Assembly: GCF_002080415.1 (NCBI RefSeq)
Contig: NZ_CP020475.1
Location: 62,001 to 126,000, forward strand
Source of the DNA: Roseovarius mucosus
Lineage (GTDB): Bacteria > Pseudomonadota > Alphaproteobacteria > Rhodobacterales > Rhodobacteraceae
Reading direction: 5' to 3'
DNA: 64,000 bases
The position numbers were made by a program, and so were the translations under genes. Positions within the stretch are counted from its first letter, which is position 1. The number at the start of each line of letters is the position of its first letter. The notes under the pieces were generated by a model that was not told where the DNA came from, did no database searches, and was given only the letters and a program-made list of their open reading frames with translations. Shown one piece after another: positions 49,287 to 57,366 of the stretch.

Positions 49287-50023
49287 TGGATATTTCCGGC
49301 ATCGGCATCTTCGCGGCCTTTCTGGCGGGGGCCATTTCGTTCCTGTCGCCCTGCGTCCTGCCACTGGTTCCGGGCTATGTTTCCTACATCGCTGGCCAGC
49401 CGGATTTGCGCACGACACGGTCGGTCGGTCTGCGGGCGCGCGCCGGGGCACTGGGCCTAAGCACCTGCTTCGTTCTGGGGTTTTCGACGGTTTTCGTCGC
49501 CCTCGGGGCCGGGGCCAGCGCGATCGGATCATTGCTGCTGACATGGCGCATCGAGCTGAACTATCTGGGCGGCGCGATCATCATCCTGTTCGGACTGGTC
49601 ATGTTGGGCGTCTTTCGTCTGGATGCCTTCTCGCGCGACACCCGCTTCACACTCGACATTCCGGGGGGTCGCCCGCTTGGAGCCTACGTCCTGGGCTTGG
49701 CCTTCGCCTTTGGTTGGACCCCCTGCATCGGACCGATCCTTGGCGCGATCCTGACACTCAGTTCGACTTCCGGCGGTATGTCGGACGGAATCTGGCTGCT
49801 GTCGATCTATTCCGCGGGGCTGGGCGTGCCGTTCCTGTTGGCCGCGCTGTTCACCGACGCCATCGCCGCGCGGGTCAGACAGATCGGCAAGGCCGGTCGC
49901 TGGCTCTATAAGGGCGCAGGCGTCGCCATGATCATCATGGGCGTTGCCATCATGACCGGCCAATTGTCCCGGTTTGCCTACTGGCTTCTGGGAACCTTCC
50001 CATTCTTGGCCTCAATCGGTTAG
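49283..50023 (+). CDS. ccdA: CcdA-family thiol electron transporter
   Basis: A 246-residue, six-span membrane protein. FLSPCVLPLVPGYVSYIAG (about 20-38) holds the first conserved cysteine and FGWTPCIGPILGAIL (about 143-157) the second. These two Cys shuttle electrons from cytosolic thioredoxin to the periplasm. It would reduce the TlpA/DsbE-like proteins encoded upstream, completing a reductive path for cytochrome c maturation and copper protein handling. The start overlaps the previous gene's stop, and the gene is the last of the plus-strand operon. Its end overlaps the convergent permease gene by 4 bp. Confidence 0.92.
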   Translation: MMDISGIGIFAAFLAGAISFLSPCVLPLVPGYVSYIAGQPDLRTTRSVGLRARAGALGLSTCFVLGFSTVFVALGAGASAIGSLLLTWRIELNYLGGAIIILFGLVMLGVFRLDAFSRDTRFTLDIPGGRPLGAYVLGLAFAFGWTPCIGPILGAILTLSSTSGGMSDGIWLLSIYSAGLGVPFLLAALFTDAIAARVRQIGKAGRWLYKGAGVAMIIMGVAIMTGQLSRFAYWLLGTFPFLASIG

Positions 50024-51129
50024 TCTTCCTCGGCATTCCTGATGTGAAGCCAGATCAGTGCTGACCCGATGACGAGAAAGATCAGGTTGAGGAAGAACGT
50101 GTAATCGATGCTGAACCGGACCATTTCCTGAAGCGACGGCCGCTCGGTCGGGATCATCCCTACGAGAGCGAACAGGTAATGCACCGTAATTCCCGCAGCG
50201 ACCATGCACAGGTACAGCAAGCCTGAAAGATAGAGCGCATACTGCCAGCCGTAATACTTTGCGCGCACCCAGATCACCGTGGCAGCAACAAGATCGGCTC
50301 CGAGAAAGGCGATCACGCCTCCGAACGACGCGTCGCGCGACCAGAGCATCGCGGCCAGGGGGACATTGCCCATCGACCCGATGAAGGTGAAGAAGGCCAC
50401 GACCGGTGCCACCAGCGCGTTTTCAAGAACGATCAGGAAGCCCGGCGCGTCCTGCGCACCGCCATCTCCGACCAGAAAGATCGCGTTCCAGAAGCTCTGC
50501 GGCACAAAGACGGAAATGAAACCCGCGACCGTGAAGCCGAAGAGGATCTCCTTCCAGACCATCTTCCATTCCATGAAGAAAGCGCGGGCGATCCGGTCCC
50601 ATCCTTCGCGGGACAGCAGTTTGTCGCGGAACGAACCCTTCATGGTCTGGTCCCTCTCCATACCTTCGTCGGACTGGGCCTTCTCCGCATGCTCTTTTGC
50701 GCTTTCGACAAACGACCTTGGAAGCCATATCAGGGTGAGGGCATAGGCGTAGATCGTCATCAGGATGCCAAGCATGAAATTTGCCACCATGAATTTCCAG
50801 CCCAGCAGGACCAGAAGGACGATTCCAAGCTCGATCACCAGATTTGTCGATGAAATCAGGAAGGCGATCGAATTGACCGGATGCGCACCCTTCACGAGGA
50901 TCGAACGCGACGCGGCAAGAGCCGCGAAGGAACAGGACGATGACACAAACCCAAAGAAGCCGGCAATGCCTGCCTTCCTGGCACCACGGTCGCCAAGAAC
51001 ACGCGCCATCTGATCCCGTGTCACGAAAATCTGGATGCCTGCGGAGATGATATACCCGAAGATGAGCGCCCAGAGCGCCTTCCAGAGCATGCCCGCCCCG
51101 GTCGTGAATGCTTCGATTATCTGGTCCAT
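50020..51129 (-). CDS. permease of the ArsP/YraQ (DUF318) family
   Basis: A 369-residue membrane protein with about eight to ten spans. The repeated half-motifs GFFGFVSSSCSFAALAASRSILVKGAHPVNSIAFLISSTNLVIELG (about 58-103) and FFTFIGSMGNVPLAAMLWSRDASFGGVIAFLGADLVAAT are typical of the ArsP_1 permease family. The conserved SSSC cysteine suggests binding of a thiophilic metal(loid), as in organoarsenical ArsP, but substrate is unknown. It is the third gene of the operon starting at the CueR-type box near 52901, after DUF305 and glutaredoxin-MauE genes, with 87 bp before it. Copper-linked expression suggests a metal or thiol substrate. Confidence 0.85.
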   Translation of the reverse strand: MDQIIEAFTTGAGMLWKALWALIFGYIISAGIQIFVTRDQMARVLGDRGARKAGIAGFFGFVSSSCSFAALAASRSILVKGAHPVNSIAFLISSTNLVIELGIVLLVLLGWKFMVANFMLGILMTIYAYALTLIWLPRSFVESAKEHAEKAQSDEGMERDQTMKGSFRDKLLSREGWDRIARAFFMEWKMVWKEILFGFTVAGFISVFVPQSFWNAIFLVGDGGAQDAPGFLIVLENALVAPVVAFFTFIGSMGNVPLAAMLWSRDASFGGVIAFLGADLVAATVIWVRAKYYGWQYALYLSGLLYLCMVAAGITVHYLFALVGMIPTERPSLQEMVRFSIDYTFFLNLIFLVIGSALIWLHIRNAEED

Positions 51130-51216
51130 TCAGCTTGACCCTTTTTCGCAGTGCTGTCCGACTTGCGCATCTATCGGGAGAACGAGTCCGAGGGATATGA
51201 AAACGGCACCCGCCTT

Positions 51217-51990
51217 TCAGCCGATCAGATAGACCCTAATCGGCATCCAGATCCCCATGACCATCATCATCAGGTTCTCTGTGAGCGAGACAAAGCCGAG
51301 CGGTACGTTGCTGTCGCCGCCGACGCAGGCGCACTTCAATTCACGCTTGTCGATATAGACCGCCTTGAAAACCGATACTGCGCCAACAGTGCCGATGAAC
51401 AAGGCCACCGGTGCCGAAAGCCAGGTCAGCGCCCCAGCGACCATGAGGATACCTGCGAAAGCCTCTCCGAACGGATAGATTTTGCCATATCGTACCCACC
51501 GACGCGCCAGCAGGTCGTAGTTCAGGAACATGGTCGAAAAGCTTTCGACATCCTGAAGTTTTTGTACGGCCAGAAAGCACATCGAGATCGAGATGAACCA
51601 TTCCAGGGCGCGCAGGGTGAAAATGTTCTCGAAGCTGTACCACGACAAACCGAGCGCCATCAGGAACGCGACGGCAAAGATCGTGATCACGGGCTGGTAG
51701 GACGTGTCCGAGCGTTCGTCTTCCGGCGCATCGATGCCGAAATGGACCCGAAGGTCGTCATATCCGCCGATCCGCTCTTCCCCGATCCAAGTTTGCGGGG
51801 TGGTTTCGACGCCGTGCTCTTCCATGAACGCGTCGGTTTCCTCACGCGTGGTCAGATGGTGGTCCTCAACCTCATACCCTTGCCTCTCCAGCAAGTCTTT
51901 GGACTTCAGACCGTAGGGGCAGAGGTGGCCCGGCATGACCATGCGGTACAGCGTCGCCGACTGCGCTTGTGTGCTTGAATGGTGCTTCAT
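51217..51990 (-). CDS. glutaredoxin fused to a MauE-like membrane domain
   Basis: A 257-residue fusion. Residues about 1-85 are a glutaredoxin (MVMPGHLCPYGLKSKDLLERQGYEVEDHHL with active-site CPYG, then VETTPQTWIGEERIGGYDDL). Residues about 95-257 have four hydrophobic helices (FAVAFLMALGLSWYSFE, ALEWFISISMCFLAVQKLQD, FGEAFAGILMVAGALTWL, NLMMMVMGIWMPIRVYL) as in MauE/DoxX-type methylamine utilisation proteins. An extra pair of cysteines is in KCACVGGDSNVPLGFVSL. It could pass electrons across the membrane to a periplasmic thiol. It starts 1 bp after the DUF305 gene's stop, so they are one operon. Confidence 0.82.
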   Translation of the reverse strand: MKHHSSTQAQSATLYRMVMPGHLCPYGLKSKDLLERQGYEVEDHHLTTREETDAFMEEHGVETTPQTWIGEERIGGYDDLRVHFGIDAPEDERSDTSYQPVITIFAVAFLMALGLSWYSFENIFTLRALEWFISISMCFLAVQKLQDVESFSTMFLNYDLLARRWVRYGKIYPFGEAFAGILMVAGALTWLSAPVALFIGTVGAVSVFKAVYIDKRELKCACVGGDSNVPLGFVSLTENLMMMVMGIWMPIRVYLIG

Positions 51991-51991
51991 G

Positions 51992-52861
51992 TCATGCCCC
52001 GCAACTGTAGAATCCCCGGAATCCGGCGGTCAGACCGGCATCGAGCTCGATCGTCAGAGTCGCATCGACCGGTTCGGTACCTGCGGTTTCGAGCGCAGCA
52101 CCGTCTTGGGGAACGCCAAGGCGGATCGACAGGCCTTCTGTGCCCAATTCGCCGGCTGCATTCTGTTCGACCCGGACGAGATCGCCGCTCAGCTTGACGA
52201 GCCCGACGGCTGCGCCATCGATCTCACCCAATGCCAGTGAGGCCGGACTGCCGGTTGTATAGTTGAATGTGCACGCCGCGCCATTCGGCAGAAGCTGCGC
52301 GATATCCTCCTTCGTCAGGAAGCCGGGGTCGAGCACTGCGACGTTTGCTGTTGACAGGGCTTGATCCAAGCTCACAATACGGGGGCTCTCGACACTTGCA
52401 GTCTCGGATGTGTCGCCGGATGCATCGATATCGTTGATCAGATAGCGCATCTCCGCGATTTCCTTATCTTGCGCATAGATGATCTCGTCCGCGAGCTTGC
52501 GCACGCGCGGATCCGAGATATCGGCGCGGCTCGATGTCATGATCGCGATCGAATGGTGTGGGATCATCGCGCGCATGTAGCTGGTATCGCCCACCGTGAC
52601 CTGGCTTCGTACGAGCCAGAGCGAGGCGGCGAACACGACGACGGCACCGCTGAAAATAGCGGCATTTACGGTCTTGCTCGAATACATTGAAAGCATGAAC
52701 GCCAACATGATGATCGCCATCGTCGCACCCATCAACAGCGCCATATAGGCTCGGGTTTCGGACCAGAAAACATGGGTCAGAAGATAGGTGTTGAGATACA
52801 TCAGCCCGAACATCACGACCGTCGAGGTCGCGATCATGGCGGTAAATCTCCAATATGACAT
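51992..52861 (-). CDS. DUF305 membrane protein
   Basis: A 289-residue membrane protein. Three or four N-terminal transmembrane helices (AMIATSTVVMFGLMYLNTYLL, YMALLMGATMAIIMLAFMLSMY, AAIFSGAVVVFAASLWLV) precede a periplasmic DUF305 domain with SYMRAMIPHHSIAIMTSSRADI (about 94-115). This is the conserved HH-type motif of DUF305 proteins near copper genes. The C-terminal third is beta-rich with the strand CTFNYTTGSPASLALGE. It is the first gene of a CueR-box operon (DUF305, glutaredoxin-MauE, permease). A role in periplasmic copper handling is inferred. Confidence 0.88.
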   Translation of the reverse strand: MSYWRFTAMIATSTVVMFGLMYLNTYLLTHVFWSETRAYMALLMGATMAIIMLAFMLSMYSSKTVNAAIFSGAVVVFAASLWLVRSQVTVGDTSYMRAMIPHHSIAIMTSSRADISDPRVRKLADEIIYAQDKEIAEMRYLINDIDASGDTSETASVESPRIVSLDQALSTANVAVLDPGFLTKEDIAQLLPNGAACTFNYTTGSPASLALGEIDGAAVGLVKLSGDLVRVEQNAAGELGTEGLSIRLGVPQDGAALETAGTEPVDATLTIELDAGLTAGFRGFYSCGA

Positions 52862-52900
52862 GACGTGCTCCTTTCGCTTGTTCCATCCCCGTTCAGAACA

Positions 52901-52931
52901 TCAACAACCTTCCAGCGATGGAGGGTTCCAA
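52901..52931 (-). promoter_or_regulatory. CueR-type promoter of the DUF305 operon
   Basis: Minus-strand TTGGAA, 19-bp spacer with the dyad CCCTCCATCGCTGGAAGG, then TGTTGA as a weak -10. Confidence 0.6.
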
Positions 52932-52960
52932 CTCTTTTGGGATGAGGTTTTGTGGCGCTC

Positions 52961-53377
52961 CTAATCCATCTTTCTCGTGACCACGAGGAAGATTGTAGAG
53001 GCCGAGCAGCTGATGAGGAGAAAGCCATTCAGGGCCTCGATGCCGGCAAGAAAGCGCAAATGACCCGTGGGATAAATATCGCCAAGCCCCAGAGAGGAGT
53101 AATTGACGATGGAAAAGTAGAAAACATCCATGAATGAATCGACGTTGTCTTGAGCGAAACCGCCAATACCTAAGAACTCGCCGAAACTGAAACCCAGTGC
53201 GTAAAGCCCGGCTTCACCTATGTGGGCGGTCGCGAGTGTATAGAGGGCAAATAAGAGGCGGCTTAATTGTGTGAATGGAGTGCGTTTGGTGGCCGTCATG
53301 ACGAAACTCATCGCACGGACATGCACAAGTCCGCTCAAACCGAAGAGCACAATCGCAAAGAGGATCGCCCAAGCCAA
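52961..53377 (-). CDS. two-pore-channel-like membrane protein in the copA-cueR operon
   Basis: About 138 residues. Helices LAWAILFAIVLFGLSGLVHV and FALYTLATAHIGEAGLYALGF precede a pore-loop-like segment FYFSIVNYSSLGLGDIYPTGHLRFLAGIEALNGFLLISCSASTIFLVV. That arrangement resembles ion-channel (Ion_trans_2) proteins. The selectivity filter TxGYG is replaced by SSLGLGD, so ion specificity is unclear. The start is uncertain; TTG at 53377 with AGGGTGCGAGCG upstream would place it 11 bp after the cueR stop, while the frame itself reaches further into cueR. Its position in the operon is the main hint that it functions in copper stress. Confidence 0.7.
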   Translation of the reverse strand: MAWAILFAIVLFGLSGLVHVRAMSFVMTATKRTPFTQLSRLLFALYTLATAHIGEAGLYALGFSFGEFLGIGGFAQDNVDSFMDVFYFSIVNYSSLGLGDIYPTGHLRFLAGIEALNGFLLISCSASTIFLVVTRKMD

Positions 53378-53388
53378 ACGCTCGCACC

Positions 53389-53811
53389 CTACAACGCAGT
53401 ATTCTTGAGTTGCTCTTCGCCGCGGTGTTTCGTTGCCAAATCGGCGAGGATTGGGCAATCCGGGCGGTGATCCCCGGCACAGGCGTCCACTAGATGTGCT
53501 AGCGTCGCGCGCATTTCCTTCAGCTCCGCAATCTTGTCGTCGATCCGTTCAAGATGCTGCTCGGCGATATCCTTGACTTCGGCGCTGGCGCGTTTTTCGT
53601 CCTCGTACAGAGCAATAAGGTTGCGGCAGTCTTCAATGCTGAAGCCGAGCGCCCGGGAACGGCCGAGAAACGCGAGCTTGTGCGCATCGCTTTCACGGAA
53701 TGTGCGATAGCCGTTCGTGCTGCGAAGAGGCTTCACAAGCCCGACATCCTCGTAGTATCGGATCGTCTTGGCTGGGAGGCCAGAAAGGGCGGCGACATCT
53801 CCAATATTCAT
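53389..53811 (-). CDS. cueR: CueR, MerR-family copper-responsive activator
   Basis: A 140-residue transcription factor that senses Cu(I) and activates promoters with 19-bp spacers. The N-terminal MerR winged helix is MNIGDVAALSGLPAKTIRYYEDVGLVKPLRSTNGYRTFRESD (1-42). A dimerisation helix is IAEQHLERIDDKIAELKEMRATL. The metal-binding loop VDACAGDHRPDCPILADLA with two cysteines (about 109 and 117) is the CueR signature. ATG at 53811 follows AAGGAGAACCTGATC. It is in an operon with copA (13-bp gap) and with the channel-like gene after it. Five 19-bp-spaced boxes nearby are its likely targets. Confidence 0.93.
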   Translation of the reverse strand: MNIGDVAALSGLPAKTIRYYEDVGLVKPLRSTNGYRTFRESDAHKLAFLGRSRALGFSIEDCRNLIALYEDEKRASAEVKDIAEQHLERIDDKIAELKEMRATLAHLVDACAGDHRPDCPILADLATKHRGEEQLKNTAL

Positions 53812-53824
53812 GATCAGGTTCTCC

Positions 53825-56344
53825 TTATTCAGCGGCGACAGGGTTAGGGGATAGTAAAGTGGCCTCTTCACCACCGCGCGCTCTGGCTTCTTCCATGATG
53901 GGACGGACCCTGCGTAGCCGAAGGGCGTTGGTCAGCACGAAGACCGAACTCAGTGCCATGGCTCCGGCAGCCAGGACTGGCGAGAGCAACAAGCCGAACG
54001 TGGGGTAGAGCACACCCGCAGCCACCGGGATCAGCGCGACGTTGTAGCCGAACGCCCAGAACAGGTTCTGACGGATGTTGCGCATCGTGCGGCCTGATAC
54101 TTCAAAGGCGTTGACCACGCCGCGTAGATCGCCCGACATCAGCACCACATCGGCGGATTCGATGGCCACATCGGTTCCCGTGCCGATGGCGATACCGACA
54201 TCCGCATGTGCCAGCGCGGGGGCGTCGTTAATGCCGTCGCCGACGAAGGCGATCCGTCGGCCCCCTTGGCGAAGCTCGTTTAGTGCGGCCACCTTGCCAT
54301 CGGGCAGAACGCCGGCGATCACGTGGTCGATGCCGGTTTCGCGTGCGATGGCATCGGCTGTCTCGCGCTTGTCGCCGGTGATCATAGCGACCTCCAGCCC
54401 AAGGCGGTGCAGCGCGCCAATGGCGGCCGCGCTGGCGGGTTTGACCGGATCGGACACGCCGAGGACCGCTGCAACCCTGCCATCCACCGCGGCAAACAAT
54501 GCCGTGCGGCCCAGCACGGCCAAGCGGCCCTCCGCCTCGACCAGCGACCCGATGCTCAGTCCTTCGCGGACCATCAGGCGATCTGCACCGACAAGCACCT
54601 CGTGGCCGGCAACCTTGGCCCGAACGCCGTAGCCCGTGATGGATTCGAAGCTCTCGACGTCGTGACGTGCCGCGTTCTCGGCCTGGGCCGCGCGCACGAT
54701 GGCTTCGGCGATGGGATGCTCGGACTGCGTCTCGACCGCCGCCACCAGTGCCAGGATGTCGGCCCGGTCGACCCCGTCGGCCAGGACCATATCGGTCAGT
54801 TCGGGGCGCCCTTGGGTGACGGTGCCGGTTTTGTCGAGCGCGATAACATTCACCGACGTCAGTCGTTGCAGCGCGTCGCCCTTGCGGAAAAGCACACCCA
54901 TCTCGGCTGCGCGCCCAGTACCGACCATGATCGAGGTCGGCGTGGCCAGTCCCATGGCGCAGGGGCAGGCTATGATGAGAACCGAGACCCCGGCCACAAG
55001 CGCGTAGGACAGGGAGGGCGAGGGGCCGACCAGCAGCCAGACCAGAACGGTCAACGCGGCCAGTGCCATGACCGCCGGCACGAACCACAGCGTGATCCGG
55101 TCCACCAGGCCCTGGATCGGCAACTTGGCGCCTTGCGCCTGCTCCACCATGCGAATGATTTGCGCGAGCGTCGTGTCGGCGCCGACACGTGTGGCGCGGA
55201 ACTGGAAGCTGCCGGTGCCGTTGACGGTGCCGCCGGTGACCGGATCGCCCTCGGACTTGGAGACGGGAACCGGCTCTCCGGTGATCATGCTCTCGTCGAC
55301 ATGGGCGCTGCCTTGCGTGACGTCCCCATCCACCGCAATGCGTTCGCCGGGACGCACAACGAGGATGTCGCCGGTGCCGATCCGTTCGATGGCGACGTCC
55401 TGCGGCTCCCCGTCCACTAGAACTCGCGCAGTGCGGGCCTGAAGGCCAAGAAGCTTCTGGATCGCGGCACCGGTGCGGCCCTTGGCGCGCGCCTCCATCC
55501 AGCGGCCCAGAAGGATCAGCACGACGATGACTGCCGCTGCCTCGAAGTAAACGGCACGGGACGCCACGGGCAGCAGCGCAGGCGCAAAGAGCGCGGTAAG
55601 AGAATAGAGATAGGCTGCGCCGGTGCCAACGGCGACGAGGCTGTTCATGTCGGGCGCGCCCTTCAGAAGCGCGGGGAAGCCCTTGGCGTAAAAGTGGCGT
55701 CCGGGCCAGAACAGCACAACTGTCGTCAGTGCGAACTGGATCATCCAACTTGTCTGGTGACCGATGGTGCGGCCGATCATCTCGTGCATCCCCGGCACTA
55801 GGTGTGCACCCATCTCGAGCAGGAAAACCGGCAGCGCCAATGTCGCAGCGAAGGCGGTCTTACGGGCCAGATCGCGCGCTTCGCCTGCCTTGCGGGCGCT
55901 GTGCTCCTCGGGCAAGACACTGTCCGCCGGTTCAGCAGGGTAGCCGGCGTCTGTGGCAGCTTTCATTAGATCGGAGATCTTCATCGCGCCCTCGACATAA
56001 GTCACGGTTGCGGTCTCGGAGGCGAGATTGACGTTGACCTCCAGAACGCCAGGCACTGCCGCCAGCGCCTTATCGACACGGCCGACGCAGGACGCGCAGG
56101 ACATGGACGAGACGTTCAGGCGAATAGTCTGCGTCCGGACGGGATAGCCGGCCCGATCCAGCGCGTCGATCAGCTCCGGTATCCGGGTTTCCGAGTCGAT
56201 TCGGACCTGCGCAGTTTCGGCCGCAAGGTTCACATTGACTTCTTCGACCCCGGGCAGCGCCGAGAGCGCGCGCTCGACCCGACCGACACATGATGCGCAG
56301 GACATGTTCTGGACAGAGACCCGCAGGTCTTGTGTGACTGGCAT
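53825..56344 (-). CDS. copA: CopA, Cu(I)-exporting P-type ATPase
   Basis: An 839-residue P1B-1 ATPase exporting Cu(I) to the periplasm. Two N-terminal heavy-metal-binding domains carry MSCASC (Cys16/Cys19 and Cys83/Cys86). The transmembrane CPC motif is C460-P-C462 in [15 protein letters not shown]. The phosphorylation site is DKTGT (504-508), the actuator TGE is at 355-357, and the hinge [20 protein letters not shown] lies in the C-terminal part. Start supported by GAAGGAGACGCTC. A CueR-type promoter is 30-60 bp upstream, and cueR follows in the same operon. A divergent CopZ-like chaperone gene shares the intergenic region. Confidence 0.97.
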   Translation of the reverse strand: MPVTQDLRVSVQNMSCASCVGRVERALSALPGVEEVNVNLAAETAQVRIDSETRIPELIDALDRAGYPVRTQTIRLNVSSMSCASCVGRVDKALAAVPGVLEVNVNLASETATVTYVEGAMKISDLMKAATDAGYPAEPADSVLPEEHSARKAGEARDLARKTAFAATLALPVFLLEMGAHLVPGMHEMIGRTIGHQTSWMIQFALTTVVLFWPGRHFYAKGFPALLKGAPDMNSLVAVGTGAAYLYSLTALFAPALLPVASRAVYFEAAAVIVVLILLGRWMEARAKGRTGAAIQKLLGLQARTARVLVDGEPQDVAIERIGTGDILVVRPGERIAVDGDVTQGSAHVDESMITGEPVPVSKSEGDPVTGGTVNGTGSFQFRATRVGADTTLAQIIRMVEQAQGAKLPIQGLVDRITLWFVPAVMALAALTVLVWLLVGPSPSLSYALVAGVSVLIIACPCAMGLATPTSIMVGTGRAAEMGVLFRKGDALQRLTSVNVIALDKTGTVTQGRPELTDMVLADGVDRADILALVAAVETQSEHPIAEAIVRAAQAENAARHDVESFESITGYGVRAKVAGHEVLVGADRLMVREGLSIGSLVEAEGRLAVLGRTALFAAVDGRVAAVLGVSDPVKPASAAAIGALHRLGLEVAMITGDKRETADAIARETGIDHVIAGVLPDGKVAALNELRQGGRRIAFVGDGINDAPALAHADVGIAIGTGTDVAIESADVVLMSGDLRGVVNAFEVSGRTMRNIRQNLFWAFGYNVALIPVAAGVLYPTFGLLLSPVLAAGAMALSSVFVLTNALRLRRVRPIMEEARARGGEEATLLSPNPVAAE

Positions 56345-56371
56345 GAGCGTCTCCTTCGTCTCTGGGTAAGA

Positions 56372-56402
56372 TATCTAGGGCTTCCACCAACTGGAAGGTC
56401 AA
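56372..56402 (-). promoter_or_regulatory. CueR-type promoter of copA
   Basis: Minus-strand TTGACC, 19-bp spacer with CTTCCAGTTGGTGGAAG dyad, TAGATA as -10. It is the best of the five CueR-type boxes. Confidence 0.85.
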
Positions 56403-56426
56403 GCTTTTCAGAATATATTTTTGCCC

Positions 56427-56457
56427 TTGACCTTCCTCCGCTGGAAGCGCCCACCTG
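56427..56457 (+). promoter_or_regulatory. CueR-type promoter of the copper chaperone gene
   Basis: TTGACC then the dyad CTTCC-TCCGCT-GGAAG within a 19-bp spacer. The -10 (CACCTG) is weak, though activation can compensate. Confidence 0.65.
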
Positions 56458-56481
56458 AAGATAAGAGAGAAGGAGACGTAT

Positions 56482-56688
56482 ATGAGCAGCTTCACAGTTC
56501 CGGGAATGAGTTGCGGGCATTGCACCGCAACAATTGACAAGGCGATTAGGTCTATTGACCCAACTGCGACCGTTTCGTGCGACTTGAGCACGCATACCGT
56601 TTCGGTCGAGAGTTTTCTCAGCGTCAGGGCGGTGTCGGAAGCGATCAAAAACGCAGGATACGATGTGTCGGCGCCAGCCGCGACCTGA
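56482..56688 (+). CDS. copZ: CopZ-like heavy-metal-associated chaperone
   Basis: A 68-residue single-domain copper chaperone. MSSFTVPGMSCGHCTATIDKAI holds the metal motif GMSCGHC (Cys11 and Cys14). The fold continues with TATVSCDLSTHTVSVES and VSEAIKNAGYDVSA, the standard HMA length. It would pass Cu(I) to CopA. GAAGGAGACGTAT precedes the ATG. It is divergent from copA with its own CueR-type box. Confidence 0.93.
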   Translation: MSSFTVPGMSCGHCTATIDKAIRSIDPTATVSCDLSTHTVSVESFLSVRAVSEAIKNAGYDVSAPAAT

Positions 56689-56889
56689 ATAACCCTTGGG
56701 ACTGCAATTACTGGTGCAAAACTTGCCGGATCACGTACCCAGCGTCCTGTCGTGCCAAGTCGATTAAGCGCACTCGACCAAATGATTGTCCTTGGATGGG
56801 CGGTAACTCGATTGCGTCATACCTTCGCTCGACAACCAGTCCAACTTTTCCTCGACCTCAAGATATTCAGCGCCTTTCTCGGACGCGGT

Positions 56890-57366
56890 TCAGTTGCCTT
56901 CCTGCTGTCGCTGGTCAGCACTTCGTTCGGCTTGAATAGCGCGCTGACGCTCCGGCCACGTTGATTGGATGTAAGCGATGATGTTCCAGATTTCGGCGTC
57001 CGACAGCTGGTCGCCGAACCCGGGCATGCCGCTTTCGAACTCGACCCCTTGGAGGGCAAGAGCGGCCTTGCCGCCCAGCTTGGTGTAGTCAAACAGCACG
57101 CCATCGGGATGATGCCAGGTATGACCGGTTTCGTCATGCGGCGGTGCAGGCAGGACGCCATCTGGTCCGGCCGACCGCCAATCCGGCTGTCCTTCCAAAT
57201 CGGCACCATGGCAGGCCGCGCAATATTCTCTGTAAAGATCTTCACCCTGTGCAATGTCGGCGGCTTCCGGCGTGGATTCGGTCAGCACACCGGCCGTGCT
57301 CATGAGCCAGGCTGCGGCTCCGCCACCGCCCAGAAAAATCACCGACAGCATCAGGTATCTTCGCAT
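56890..57366 (-). CDS. second cytochrome c of the copper island
   Basis: A 158-residue c-type cytochrome. An N-terminal signal or anchor (RRYLMLSVIFLGGGGAAAWLMSTAG) is followed by CAACH. The insert PDWRSAGPDGVLPAPPHDETGHTWHHPDGVLFDYTKLGG closely parallels that of the cytochrome at 46194. A likely axial Met is in ESGMPGFGDQ. ATG at 57366 overlaps the upstream oxidase stop (TGATG), so it is co-translated with the second multicopper oxidase. Like its paralogue it probably serves as electron partner for a multicopper oxidase. Confidence 0.88.
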   Translation of the reverse strand: MRRYLMLSVIFLGGGGAAAWLMSTAGVLTESTPEAADIAQGEDLYREYCAACHGADLEGQPDWRSAGPDGVLPAPPHDETGHTWHHPDGVLFDYTKLGGKAALALQGVEFESGMPGFGDQLSDAEIWNIIAYIQSTWPERQRAIQAERSADQRQQEGN

